A stretch of DNA of 64,000 nucleotides from the NCBI RefSeq assembly GCF_025244705.1, contig NZ_CP104207.1:806001-870000 (forward strand), read 5' to 3'. Origin of the DNA: Sphingopyxis sp. PET50. Its GTDB lineage: Bacteria; Pseudomonadota; Alphaproteobacteria; Sphingomonadales; Sphingomonadaceae. The translations under genes were made by a program, and so were the position numbers. Position 1 is the stretch's first letter, and every line of letters starts with the position of its first letter. This document shows, piece after piece, positions 39,866 to 49,932 of this stretch. The notes beneath the pieces were generated by a model. The model was not told where the DNA came from. It saw only the letters and a program-made list of their open reading frames with translations, and did not search any database.

Positions 39866-41606
39866 TCGTCAGCCCGCCGGCATAGGTCAGCCGGGTGCGG
39901 TCCTTGGTATCGGGAAAGCGCGGCCATTGCCCCTGCGCCAGCGCGGAGCGACTGACCGAGGGCTTGCCCTGCTGCGCTTCGTACATCCAGTAATTGCGCA
40001 GCACGATGCCAACATAACCGCGCGTTTCCCAATAGGGGATCGATTCGATGTAGAGCAAAGGATCGCCGCCGTCGCGCACCTCGGTCTGCCAGCGCGCGAT
40101 CGGCGCGGGGCCGGCATTATAGGCGGCGATGACCTTGGGCAGCTGGCCGCCGGTCGAGCCGTCGCGGCTAAGATATTCGAGGTAGCGCTGCCCGAAATCC
40201 ATATTGACCGCGGGGGTCTTGAGGTCGCCGGGGCCGGTCGGATCGCCGTTCCAGCGGGCAAGGTCGCGCGCGGTACCGGGGCGTACCTGCATCAGCCCCA
40301 TCGCGCCCGCGCCGCTGACAGCGGTCCGCTGGAAGCGCGATTCCTGCAGCGTATGGGCAAAGACCAGCGCGGGATCGACCCGCCAGCCGCCATTGGGTTC
40401 CCATTTCGGCTGCGGATAGCGCGTCGATGCGGCGAGCTTGCGACCCTGCGGCGTGTTGTGCGCGAGATAAAGCTGGGTTTCGGGCAGGCTGAGCGCGTTG
40501 GCGATCCCGATCAGCTGCTCATGCTGGTCGGCCTTGCCGATGCGCGCCTGATGGCGGAGCAGTTCGTCGGCATATTTGTCCTCGCCGATTTCGGCGATCG
40601 CGATCGCGGCGCGGACGTTCGGCTGCTCCTCGAGCGCGCGCCAGGCGCTGCGGTCGGCGCGGACATTCTGTTGCTGGTGAACGGTCGGCTGGCCGAGCGT
40701 TTCGGCGGCGAGCAGGCCATAGAAGGTTTCCTCGTTCGCGGCGGCGGCGCGCAGGCGCGGCTGGACCGCGGCGGGCTCGCCGGCAGCCATCGCGGCGCGT
40801 GCGGACCAGTAATAGGCGGCCGCGCGCAATTCGCTGTCGGGGGCTTCCCTGGCGACGCGGTCGAAGGCGGCGAGGGCGGTGCGATAGTCGCGGAGGCGCC
40901 ATGCGGCGAGGCCCTGCGTCCAGGCGCCTTGCGTCGCCCAGGCGCCGCCGTTGGCGACGCAGGCGAGCGCGAGACGGAGCGCATTCGCATCGTCGTTTTC
41001 GATATAATAGGACCAGGCGACCTTTTGCTGCCATTCGGCGCGCGCGTCGGGGCTGAGCTTGTCGATGACCGCGTTGAGCAGCGCTTCCGCGCCCGCCGGA
41101 TCGTCATTCTTGATGCGGTCGGGGATGCTGCGGGCGAGGCCGCTCGCAAAGGGATCGCTGACGCTGTCAGCGCCAAGGCGGCGCGGCGCGCTGCCGGCCC
41201 ATGACAGGCGCGTCTGATAGGGAAGCGTCGGCAGATCGGTCGCGCCGCGCTTGGCGGCGAGGCGGCCGAGCTGTTCGGCCTGCGGCAATTGCGGCGAGCG
41301 CGACAGGATCGGCATGATGTCGGCGACTTCGGCCCTGGGGCTGTTCGGCGCGACGAGCAGTTCGGCGCGCAGGAAATCGGTGAGCGGGCCGTTGTCCGCG
41401 CTGTCGAGCAGCGCCTTGGCTTCGGTCCAGCGCTGGCCGCGGATGGCGGACACGACTTGCGTATAAAGCTGTTTCTGCTTGCCCGACAGGATCGACGGCA
41501 CGGTCTGCGGCGCGGCGGCGAAGGGATCGCCCCCGTCGGCCGCGATCGCGGGCGTTGCGGCGAAAAAAAGAAGCGATGCGGCGAGCGCCGCGGTCCATCT
41601 TGTCAT
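39855..41606 (-). CDS. slt: Soluble lytic murein transglycosylase (Slt70-like)
   Basis: Cleaves peptidoglycan glycan strands to anhydro-muropeptides. It has 583 residues with a signal peptide (ALAASLLFFAATPAIAA) and a long helical U domain rich in TPR-like repeats (WSYYIENDDANALRLALACV, YYWSARAAMAAGE). The C-terminal catalytic domain has Glu in ALVFAHTLQESRFQRTAVSGAGAMGLMQVRPGTARDLA, plus VIAAYNAGPAPIARW and IESIPYWETRGYVGIVLRNYWMY. The frame is intact. It overlaps moaB and lies 3 bp from the UDG-like gene, so the three form one leftward unit. Confidence 0.95.
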   Translation of the reverse strand: MTRWTAALAASLLFFAATPAIAADGGDPFAAAPQTVPSILSGKQKQLYTQVVSAIRGQRWTEAKALLDSADNGPLTDFLRAELLVAPNSPRAEVADIMPILSRSPQLPQAEQLGRLAAKRGATDLPTLPYQTRLSWAGSAPRRLGADSVSDPFASGLARSIPDRIKNDDPAGAEALLNAVIDKLSPDARAEWQQKVAWSYYIENDDANALRLALACVANGGAWATQGAWTQGLAAWRLRDYRTALAAFDRVAREAPDSELRAAAYYWSARAAMAAGEPAAVQPRLRAAAANEETFYGLLAAETLGQPTVHQQQNVRADRSAWRALEEQPNVRAAIAIAEIGEDKYADELLRHQARIGKADQHEQLIGIANALSLPETQLYLAHNTPQGRKLAASTRYPQPKWEPNGGWRVDPALVFAHTLQESRFQRTAVSGAGAMGLMQVRPGTARDLARWNGDPTGPGDLKTPAVNMDFGQRYLEYLSRDGSTGGQLPKVIAAYNAGPAPIARWQTEVRDGGDPLLYIESIPYWETRGYVGIVLRNYWMYEAQQGKPSVSRSALAQGQWPRFPDTKDRTRLTYAGGLTNAD

Positions 41607-41609
41607 CTG

Positions 41610-42400
41610 TCAACGTCCCCGGTTGAACAGTTTCAGGCTATCCCAGGCCGCCGCTTTCTGGGCGGGCCGGGCCAGCAGCATTGCGGGATGCGCGATTGCC
41701 GCCGCCTCCACCTTGCCGCCATCTTGGTTAATATCGAGTAACCTTCCACGCGCGTCGGGCAATGCCAGTTTTGCCGCCATCCGCACGATGTCGCTGCCGA
41801 TCAGCAACAGGCGTCCGGGACGGGCGAGGCGCAGATGGTGCCACAGCAGCCGGTCGAGTTCGGCGGCGTCCCGCTCGTCGCAGCGGCCGCCGGGCGGGCG
41901 GGTGACCGCGAGGCTGGCGATATAGCAATCGCCGCGCGTCAGTCCAATCGCGCGGAGCATCGCGTCGAGCAGCCTGCCCGCGGGCCCCGCGAAGAGTTCG
42001 CCATCGCGCTGGTCGTCGATTTCGGGCCAGGCGGTGAGCAGCATCAGCGGCGCGCCGGCTTCGCCGACGGGCAGCACCCGGCGCGCGTCCCACTGGCTGC
42101 CGGGCACATCGGGATGGGCGCGAAGCCAGCCTTGAAAGCCCGCCCAATCGCCCGGCAATTCGACCGGGCCTTTCGCCGCGGGCGCCTCGACCGCCTCCTG
42201 CCGCTGAAGCGCGGCGGGGAGGGGGGCGGCCTCGGGTTCGGGGGCGACCGTCATTTTCGGGCGCTGGGGCGCGGGGTCGTTTGCCGGGGGCGCGGCGAGC
42301 CAGCCCGCTCGGCTGTTTCGCCGACGAGTGCATCGACGCCCGCCAGAGACCACCAGTCGCAATAGCTGTGCGCCAGCAACACGGAGTTTTGCCCACCCAT
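41610..42400 (-). CDS. Uracil-DNA glycosylase superfamily protein, degenerate motifs, frameshift
   Basis: The start ATG 42400 gives MGGQNSVLLAHSYCDWWSLAGVDALVGETA, the typical N-terminus of sphingomonad UDG-like proteins. The frame changes at GCTCGGC (42307-42313) and continues GWLAAPPANDPAP. It continues GDWAGFQGWLRAHPDVPGS, LMLLTAWPEIDDQRDGELFAGPAGRLLDAMLRAIGLTRGDCYIASLAVTRPPGGR and LLLIGSDIVRMAAKLA. The fold-level pattern of family 4/5 enzymes is visible. However, the GExPGxxED motif reads TAWPEIDDQ and no four-cysteine iron-sulfur set is present, so activity is doubtful. It has about 263 residues. It is divergent from ETF-QO. Confidence 0.75.
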
Positions 42401-42518
42401 CAATTTGTTTCAAACAGGCAGTTGACGGACGCGTCAATTGGCGGGCATCGCAAATCGTGACAGAATGAGCGCAGGGCACGATGAATGTCCGCGCTGGGAC
42501 GGCAGAAAGGTATGTGCG

Positions 42519-44174
42519 GTGAGCGAACGGGAATCGATGCCCTATGACGTGGTCATCGTCGGCGCGGGGCTGACGGGGCTCTCGGCGGCGATCCGCCTCA
42601 AGCAACTGGCGAACGAAGCGGGCAGCGAATTGTCGGTCTGTATCCTCGAAAAAGGGTCCGAGGTCGGCGCGCATATCCTGTCGGGCGCGGTCATCGACCC
42701 CAAGTCGCTCGACGAACTGATCCCCGATTGGCGCGACCAGGGATGTCCGCTGGCCGAGGTGCCGGTCAACGACAACCAGCATTGGGTGCTGACCGCCAAG
42801 AAGAAGATCGGCGTGCCGCATTTCATCACGCCGGGCTTCATGCACAACAAGGGCACCTATACCGGCAGCCTCGGCAACCTCTGCCGCTGGCTTGCCGAGC
42901 AGGCGGAGGGGCTGGGCGTCGAAATCTTCCCCGGCTTTCCGGCGGCCGAGATCCTCTACAATGACGATGGATCGGTGAAGGGCGTCGCGACCGGCGACAT
43001 GGGCATCGCCCGCGATGGCAGCCACAAACCGGACTATGCGCCGGGGCTGGAACTGCACGCCAAATATACCTTCTTCGGCGAAGGTGTACGCGGGCACCTG
43101 ACCAAGATGCTGAAACCGCAATTCGCGCTCGATGCCGATTGCGAGCCGCAGGTCTATGGCCTCGGAGTCAAGGAACTGTGGGACATCAGGCCCGAGAATC
43201 ATGCCGAGGGCCGCGTCATCCACACCCAGGGCTGGCCGCTCGACGCCAATGCCAATGGCGGCGGCTTCCTCTATCATCAGGCGAACGGGCAGGTGGCGCT
43301 GGGTTTCGTGACCTGGCTCAACTATCGCAACCCCCACATCTCCCCCTTTCAGGAGATGCAGAAGTGGAAGACCCACCCCGAGATCGCGAAGATCCTCAAG
43401 GGCGGCAAGCGCGTTTCCTACGGCGCGCGCGCGATCAGCGACGGCGGCTATCAGTCGGTGCCCAAGCTGGCCTTTCCGGGCGGCGTCCTGATCGGCGACA
43501 CGGCGGGCTTCCTCAACGTGCCGCGCATCAAGGGCACGCACACCGCGATGAAATCGGGCATGATGGCGGCCGAGGCGGCCTTTGCGGCGGTGACCGCGGG
43601 CCGCGGGAGCGACGTCCTGACCGCCTATCAGGATGCTTATGACGAAAGCTGGGTGAAGAAGGAACTCAGCGTCGTGCGCAACGTGCTGCCGCTCGTCGAG
43701 AAATATGGCGATCTGGCGGGGACGATCCTGTCGGGCATGACGATGTGGCTCGAGAATTTCGGCATCCGCCTGCCGTTCACGATGAAGCATCATCCGGACA
43801 ACGAAAGCCTGTACCGCGCCGACATGATGCCGAAGCCGGACTATCCGAAGCCCGACGGCGTGCTGACCTTCGACCGGCTGTCGTCGGTGTTCCTGTCGAA
43901 CACCAACCATGAGGAGGACCAGCCGGTCCACCTGCAGCTCAAGGACCCGTCGATCCCGGTCGAATATAATCTGCCGCTTTATGACGAACCCGCGCAGCGT
44001 TATTGCCCGGCGGGCGTCTACGAGATCGTCGGCGAGGCCGAGGGCGACCCGAAATTCGTGATCAACGCGCAGAATTGCGTGCATTGCAAGACGTGCGACA
44101 TCAAGGATCCGACCCAGAATATCAACTGGGTCACCCCCGAAGGCGGCGGAGGCCCCAATTATCCGAATATGTAA
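42519..44174 (+). CDS. Electron transfer flavoprotein-ubiquinone oxidoreductase
   Basis: Passes electrons from ETF (fatty acid and amino acid oxidation) to ubiquinone at the inner membrane. The GTG start at 42519 (MSERESMPYDVVIVGAG) is chosen because it follows AGAAAGG and matches the usual N-terminus; the frame is open upstream to 42438. Motifs are FAD site VVIVGAGLTGLSAAIRLKQ, HILSGAVIDPKSLDELIPDW, FGEGVRGHLTK, GFVTWLNYRNPHISPFQEMQ, FPGGVLIGDTAGFLNVPRIKGTHTAMKSGM. The C-terminal 4Fe-4S ligands are in RYCPAGVYEIV and NCVHCKTCDIKDPTQNINWV. It has 551 residues and an intact frame. Confidence 0.96.
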   Translation: MSERESMPYDVVIVGAGLTGLSAAIRLKQLANEAGSELSVCILEKGSEVGAHILSGAVIDPKSLDELIPDWRDQGCPLAEVPVNDNQHWVLTAKKKIGVPHFITPGFMHNKGTYTGSLGNLCRWLAEQAEGLGVEIFPGFPAAEILYNDDGSVKGVATGDMGIARDGSHKPDYAPGLELHAKYTFFGEGVRGHLTKMLKPQFALDADCEPQVYGLGVKELWDIRPENHAEGRVIHTQGWPLDANANGGGFLYHQANGQVALGFVTWLNYRNPHISPFQEMQKWKTHPEIAKILKGGKRVSYGARAISDGGYQSVPKLAFPGGVLIGDTAGFLNVPRIKGTHTAMKSGMMAAEAAFAAVTAGRGSDVLTAYQDAYDESWVKKELSVVRNVLPLVEKYGDLAGTILSGMTMWLENFGIRLPFTMKHHPDNESLYRADMMPKPDYPKPDGVLTFDRLSSVFLSNTNHEEDQPVHLQLKDPSIPVEYNLPLYDEPAQRYCPAGVYEIVGEAEGDPKFVINAQNCVHCKTCDIKDPTQNINWVTPEGGGGPNYPNM

Positions 44175-45820
44175 GCTTGGCCTGATCGCGGCGGCGGCGT
44201 CGATCCCGCTCGCCGCGCAGGCGGCGGACGGCAGCGACGCGGCGCTGAACGCGCTCGCAAGGGCGCGGCTGGCCGAGGATGCGGGCGATCCGCAGATGGC
44301 GCTCGCGGCGCTGACGACCGTATCGAGCCTGGCGCCCGACCTGCCCGGCCTGCGCGGGCGGATGCTCGAACAGGCGATCGAGGCGGGCGATTTCAACGCC
44401 GCGCGCAGCGCCGCTATGCGGCTGTGGGCGGCGGGCGACCGCCGCTTCGACGCGCAACTGGTGCTGATCGCCGACGCCATGCGCCGGTCGGACTGGAAGG
44501 CCGCGCGCGACTATGTCGCGGGGCGGCCCGACCGGGCCGGCGGTGACGCCATCGCGCGGCTGGTGACGCCGCCGCTCAGCAGCTGGATCGACGTCGGACT
44601 GCGCGAACAATTGCCCGAGCGTCCTTTGCTCGACGCCGGCGGACGTGGGGCATCGCAGCCGGCTGTTCCAGCTCGAGGCGGCGCTGGTCCAGCTCGCGGC
44701 GCGGCGGCCTGCCGACGCAGCGGCGCTCGCCGACAAGGTGACGCTGACCGACCGCACGAGCCAGCTCGTCGCGCTGCGGCTCGCCGCAACGCTCGACAAG
44801 GCGGGCGAGGGGGAAGCGGCGAAAAGGCTGCGCGGGCGGATTGCGCTGGCGACCGGCGAGCGCGAGGACCCGGTGCTGCTGCTTCCCGACCAGCCGGTGA
44901 CCAGTCCGCGTGCCGGGGCGGCGCATTGGTTCGGGCTGCTCGCCGACGGTTTCGCGCGTACGCCGAACAGCAACCCCAAAGTGCCGTTGCTGTTCGCGCG
45001 TGTCGCCTTCTGGCTCGATGCCAGCGACTGGCAGGTGCGCGGCGCCTTGCTGGAAGCGCTGGCGCTGGGCGGCCGGACCGACGATGCGCTGGGGGTGCTT
45101 GCCGAATTCCGCGATCCTCCCCCCGTGCTGGCGATGCGCTATGCCGAGCTGGTCGCCGACAAGGGCGGCTTTCCCGCCGCGGTGAACCTCGCCGAACGCG
45201 CCATCGCGCACGAGCCCAAGTCGCGCATCCTGCTGATCCGCTATGCCGATGTGGCGCGGCGGAGCGGCGACGCCGCGGCGGCGGAGCGCGCCTATGCGCT
45301 GCTCGACGCCGATCTGGACGACGACGAGAATGACGTGGCGCTGCGCGGCAGCATCCTGATCGCGCGCGCCGAACTGCTGTTGCAGGCGGATGACTGGGAC
45401 GCCGCCGAACCCCTGCTCACCAAGGCGGTCGCGCTGCGTCCGAACGATCCCAACATCCTCAATTTCGTTGGTTATTCCTCGATCGAACGGCGCAAGAATG
45501 TTGATGCGTCGCTTGCGCAGATCGAGGCGGCATGGGCACAGGACCCGCAGAGCGCGGCGATCACCGATCTGCTCGGCTGGGCCTATTTCCTGACCGGGCG
45601 GCATGACGAGGCGGTGCCCTTGCTCGAAAAGGCGCAGGCGGGCGATCCCGGCAATGCGGTGATCGTCGAGCATCTGGGGGACGCCTATTGGCAGGCGGGG
45701 CGGCGGTTCCAGGCGCGCTATACCTGGCGCGCGGCGGCTTTGCTCGCCGAGGCTGACATGGCGACCCGCATCGAGGCGAAATTGCGCGACGGGCTCACCC
45801 CCGCGACGACCGCGCCGTGA
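44170..45820 (+). CDS. Exported TPR-repeat protein, frameshift, start codon unclear
   Basis: The reading frame begins right at the ETF-QO stop with KLGLIAAAASIPLAAQAAD, an obvious signal peptide. No ATG, GTG or TTG precedes it in frame; the first ATG (44296) would remove it. ATGTAAGCTTGG at 44169 suggests either an indel or a non-canonical start. The frame shifts at GCCGGC (about 44636-44642), where dropping one G gives LLDAADVGHRSRLFQLEAAL. The rest is tetratricopeptide-like: AAEPLLTKAVALRPNDPNILNFVGYSSIERRKNVDASLAQIEAAWAQDPQSAAITDLLGWAYFLTGRHDEAVPLLEKAQ. It has about 550 residues, is periplasmic, and probably mediates protein-protein contacts. The stop overlaps ispE (GTGA). Confidence 0.8.
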
Positions 45821-46667
45821 CCGCGTTCGTCGAGACCGGCTGGGCGAAGGTCAACCTCGCGCTGCATGTCCGCGCGCGGCGGCCTGACGGCTATCACGAG
45901 ATCGAGACGCTGTTCGCCTTCGTCGACCATGGCGACGCGATCGCCGCGCGGGTGGCTGGCGCGGACAAGCTGACGATCGACGGCGAATTTGCCGGGGGAC
46001 TGAGCGCGGGCGCCGACAATCTGGTGCTGCGCGCGGTCGCACTGCTGCGCGGGCATTATGGCGTGGATCGCGTGCCGCCGCTGGCGGTGACGCTGACCAA
46101 GCGGCTGCCGGTCGCGGCGGGGATCGGCGGCGGCTCGGCCGATGCCGCGGCGATGGCGCGGCTGGTGCGGACCCATTTCCTGCCCGAACTGGGCGATGCG
46201 ACGCTGGCGCGGGTGATGGCACCGCTGGGGGCGGACGTAGCGGCGTGCGTGTCGAGCACGACCTGCCTGGGCCTCGGCATGGGCGAGGACCTGTCGCCGG
46301 TACCCGGCCTCCGGCTCGGCGGGACGCCGGTGCTGCTCGTCAATCCGCGCGAGGCCGTCGCCACCGGGCCGGTGTTCGCGGCATGGGACGGCATCGACCG
46401 CGGCGCGCTCTATGGCGATCCGGCGGGGCGCGCGAAATTGCTCGCGGCGCGCAACGACCTGCAGCGGCCGGCATGATCGCGCAGTGCCCGGCGATCGTCG
46501 ACGTGCTGACCGAGCTCGGCGCGCTCGGCCCTTGGTTGTCCCGCATGTCGGGGTCGGGGGCGACCTGTTTCGCGCTGTTCGACGCGCTCGCCGAGCGCGA
46601 TGCGGCGTCGGTGAAGCTGGCGGAAAGCCATCCGCACTGGTGGCAGATGGCGGGAACGCTGCGATGA
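45817..46667 (+). CDS. ispE: 4-diphosphocytidyl-2-C-methyl-D-erythritol kinase IspE, frameshift
   Basis: GHMP kinase of the MEP isoprenoid pathway, normally essential. The GTG start at 45817 gives MTAFVETGWAKVNLALHVRARRPDGYHEIETLFAFVDHGD. ATP loop LPVAAGIGGGSADAAAMARLV and LGADVAACVSS are visible. Near 46470-46474 (GGCCGGCATG) a base appears to be missing: adding one gives NDLQRPAMIAQCPAIVDVLTEL, and the frame then carries RMSGSGATCFALFD to the end. It has about 284 residues. Its role in an essential pathway makes a real mutation unlikely. Coupled to the next gene by ATGA. Confidence 0.92.
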
Positions 46668-47414
46668 GCGAGGCGTGGTCGGCGCTCGGGACGCCGCGCG
46701 CGGGCGGGGTGCTGCTGATCGGCGACCATGCGTCGAATTTCGTGCCGCGCGGATATCGACCTCGGCATCGGCCCCGCGCTGCTGACCCGGCATATCGCGG
46801 TCGACATCGGGGTGGCCGAGGTGGCGGCGCTGCTGGTCGGGGGCGGCGCGGTCGATGCCGCGATCCTCGGCGGCGTGTCGCGGCTGGTGGTCGATTGCAA
46901 CCGCGACGAGGAGGCGCCCGGCGCGGTGCCGATCGCCAGCGACGGCCATGCGATCCCGGGCAATGCGCTGGGCCATGCGGAACGCGAGGCGCGGATGGTG
47001 CGCTTCTTCCAGCCCTATCACGACCATATCGCGGCGACGATCGCGGCGCACCGTCCGGCGATGATCCTGTCACTGCACAGCTTCACGCCGTCGCTCGCGA
47101 GCGACCCCGAACAGGCGCGGCCGTGGCATGTCGGATTGCTTTATAACGAGGACGACCGGCTCGCCGCGCCCGCGATCGCGGCGCTGGAAGGCGAGGGGCT
47201 GACCGTCGGCGACCAGCTTCCCTATTCGGGCAAGCTGCTCAACGCGACGATGAACCGCCATGCCGAGGCGAACGGCATTGCTTATGTGGGGATCGAGATG
47301 CGGCAGGATCTGGTGGCGGATGCGGCGGGGCAGGCGCTGTTCGCGGAGCGGCTGACCCGGATGGTCGGCAAACTGGCATTGTCCCCCATGCTCGAAGCGT
47401 GTAGGGGCGCATGA
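46664..47414 (+). CDS. N-formylglutamate amidohydrolase, frameshift
   Basis: Hydrolyses N-formyl-amino acids, as in histidine breakdown (HutG-type), giving formate. The start at 46664 overlaps the ispE stop. MSEAWSALGTPRAGGVLLIGDHASNFVP is followed, after a break at 46748-46755 (GTGCCGCGCGG), by ADIDLGIGPALLTRHIAVDIGVAEVA. One extra base accounts for the shift; the natural join is NFVPADIDLGIGP. Then come SRLVVDCNRDE, ILSLHSFTPS, VGLLYNEDDRL and GIEMRQDLV. It has about 250 residues. No other hut genes are seen nearby. Confidence 0.87.
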
Positions 47415-47455
47415 CATCGCCATTCTATGAAATATAATTACTAGGAATTCTTCAA

Positions 47456-49318
47456 ATGCCTTCTTATCGTTCGCGCACCACCACTCATGGCCGTAACATG
47501 GCGCGGCGCGCGCGGGCTGTGGCGGGCGACGGGGATGAAAGACGGCGATTTCGGCAAGCCGATCATCGCGGTGGTCAACAGCTTCACGCAATTCGTGCCC
47601 GGCCATGTCCATCTGAAGGATCTCGGCCAGATGGTCGCGCGCGAGATCGAGGCGCATGGCGGGGTCGCCAAGGAATTCAACACCATCGCGGTCGATGACG
47701 GCATCGCCATGGGGCATGACGGCATGCTCTACAGCCTGCCGAGCCGCGACTTGATCGCCGACAGTGTCGAATACATGGTCAATGCGCATTGCGCCGACGC
47801 GATGGTGTGCATTTCCAACTGCGACAAGATCACGCCGGGGATGCTGATGGCGGCGCTGCGCATCAACATTCCGGTGGTGTTCGTGTCGGGCGGGCCGATG
47901 GAGGCGGGCAAGGTCGTGCTGAAGGGCAAGGAGGTCGCGCTCGATCTGGTCGATGCGATGGTCGCCGCCGCCGATGAAAAATACAGCGACGCCGAAGTCA
48001 CCGCGATCGAACAGGCCGCGTGCCCGACGTGCGGCAGCTGTTCGGGCATGTTCACCGCCAATTCGATGAACTGCCTCACCGAAGCGCTGGGGCTGTCGCT
48101 GCCGGGCAACGGCTCGACGCTTGCGACGCATGCCGACCGCAAGGCGCTGTTCCTCAATGCCGGGCGGCTCGTCGTCGACATGTGCCGCCGCCATTATGAG
48201 GAAGGCGACGACAGCGTTCTGCCGCGCAGCATTGCGGGCTTCGAGGCATTCGAGAATGCGATGAGCCTCGATATCGCGATGGGCGGATCGACCAACACGG
48301 TGCTGCACCTGCTCGCCGCCGCGCACGAGGCGGGGGTCGATTTCACCATGGCCGATATCGACCGGCTGTCGCGCCGCGTGCCGTGCCTGTCGAAGGTCGC
48401 GCCGGCGAAGAGCGACGTGCATATGGAGGACGTCCACCGCGCCGGCGGGATCATGGCGATCCTCGGCCAGCTCGAGCGCGCGGGGCTGATCCACGCACAT
48501 CTGCCGACGGTGCACAGCGCGACACTGGGCGATGCGCTCAACAAATGGGATATTTCGCGCACCAACGATCCCGAGGTGCAGACATTCTTCAGGGCGGCGC
48601 CCGGGGCGTGCCGACGCAGACCGCGTTCAGCCAGGACCGGCGCTGGGACGAGCTGGATCTCGACCGCGAGGGCGGCGTGATCCGCTCGGCGACCCACGCG
48701 TTCAGCAGGGACGGCGGGTTGGCGGTGCTGTCGGGCAATATCGCGCTCGACGGCTGCATCGTGAAGACCGCGGGCGTCGATGAGAGCATCCTGAAATTTT
48801 CGGGCCCCGCGAAAGTCTATGAAAGCCAGGATGCTGCGGTTGCGGGCATATTGACCGGACAGGTCGAGGCGGGCGACGTCGTCGTCATCCGCTACGAAGG
48901 GCCGAAGGGCGGGCCGGGGATGCAGGAAATGCTCTATCCGACCAGCTACCTCAAATCGAAGGGGCTGGGCGCCGCCTGCGCGCTGATCACCGACGGGCGC
49001 TTTTCGGGGGGAACCTCGGGCCTGTCGATCGGTCATGTCTCGCCTGAGGCGGCCGAGGGCGGCGCGATCGGGCTGGTCGAGAATGGCGACCTGATCAACA
49101 TCGACATCCCGTCGCGCACGATCACGCTCGCGGTCGCCGACAGCGTGCTGGCCGAGCGCCGTGCGGCGATGGAGGCGAAGGGCGATGCGGCGTGGCAACC
49201 CGCGAAAGCCCGGCCGCGCAAGGTTTCGGTAGCACTTCAGGCCTATGCCGCGATGACGACGAGCGCCGCGCGCGGCGCGGTGCGCGATCTGTCGCAACTG
49301 AAGGGGGGCAAGGGTTGA
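47456..49318 (+). CDS. ilvD: Dihydroxy-acid dehydratase, two frameshifts
   Basis: Iron-sulfur dehydratase of branched-chain amino acid synthesis. ATG 47456 gives [16 protein letters not shown]. An extra base near 47500 (GGCGCGGCGCG) moves the frame; the natural join is [40 protein letters not shown]. Cluster ligands are in [14 protein letters not shown] and [21 protein letters not shown]-run near 48602-48606 is one base short; adding it gives [24 protein letters not shown]. The end is [46 protein letters not shown]. It has about 620 residues, the long E. coli-like form. TATAAT at 47433-47438 may be its -10 box. Confidence 0.94.
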
Positions 49319-49710
49319 GAATTATCGGACTGGCGGCGCTGCCACTGCTGCTGCTCGCCGCCTGCGACCGCACCCCCGACAATGCCAGGCTGGCCGAGAC
49401 CGAGGCGAAACAGGCGCGCGACGCCGCGAACGACGGGCGCATCGAATGCGCACTGGAGGGCGCCAAGCTGTTCGACCGCACCTGTACCGTCGAGGAGATG
49501 ATCGGCGAGGGCGGCACCATCCTGGTCGTCGGGCGCGCCGACGTCGGCTATCGGCGTTTGCAGATCACCACCGACGGACGCGGGGTGATTTCGGCTGACG
49601 GGTCGGAACCGGCGGCGGTGACGATCATCGGCGAAGGCATGATCGAGGTGGCGGTCGGCGGCGACCGCTACCGGCTGCCGCACGGATACCGGTGGGGTGG
49701 ACTAATTTAA
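49315..49710 (+). CDS. Small lipoprotein of unknown function
   Basis: Predicted from a TTG start at 49315 overlapping the ilvD stop (TTGA). It gives a lipoprotein signal [23 protein letters not shown] with lipobox LLAAC. The body has about 110 residues ([98 protein letters not shown]), beta-rich with two cysteines. The family was not recognised by name; similar short lipoproteins follow ilvD in sphingomonads as far as I recall, which I cannot verify here. Confidence 0.75.
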   Translation: MRIIGLAALPLLLLAACDRTPDNARLAETEAKQARDAANDGRIECALEGAKLFDRTCTVEEMIGEGGTILVVGRADVGYRRLQITTDGRGVISADGSEPAAVTIIGEGMIEVAVGGDRYRLPHGYRWGGLI

Positions 49711-49714
49711 GAGA

Positions 49715-49890
49715 CCGCTTAGGGGTGGATGGCAGTTATTCCCCTCCCTTTTAGGGAGGGGTTAGGGGTGGGTAGCGAGCGTAGCGAGCAAGAGGAAGAA
49801 CGCCGCCTTCGGCGGCAACCCACCCCCGGCCCCTCCCTTGCAGGGAGGGGAGATCAACGTCCGCTTCCGCCCGGAGTCGGTCGTTAGAGC
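49715..49890. repeat. Intergenic palindromic repeat, family B, copy 2
   Basis: The core 49741-49852 has ends CCCCTCCCTTTTAGGGAGGGG and CCCCTCCCTTGCAGGGAGGGG, with GTAGCGAGCGTAGCGAGC and CCGCCTTCGGCGG inside. Left module CGCTTAGGGGTGGAT and right module GTCCGCTTCCGCCCGGAG match copy 1 at 15219-15390. It fills the gap between the lipoprotein and nnr. Confidence 0.85.
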
Positions 49891-49932
49891 CGCGGAGTTC
49901 TCACCGGCACCGAAACCCGCTACCAACGCCCT

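Noticed and set aside
41610-44480. A 956-codon open frame on the minus strand covering ETF-QO
   Set aside because: It is the antisense of a well-conserved ETF-QO gene joined to the real UDG-like tail; long antisense frames are common at this GC content.
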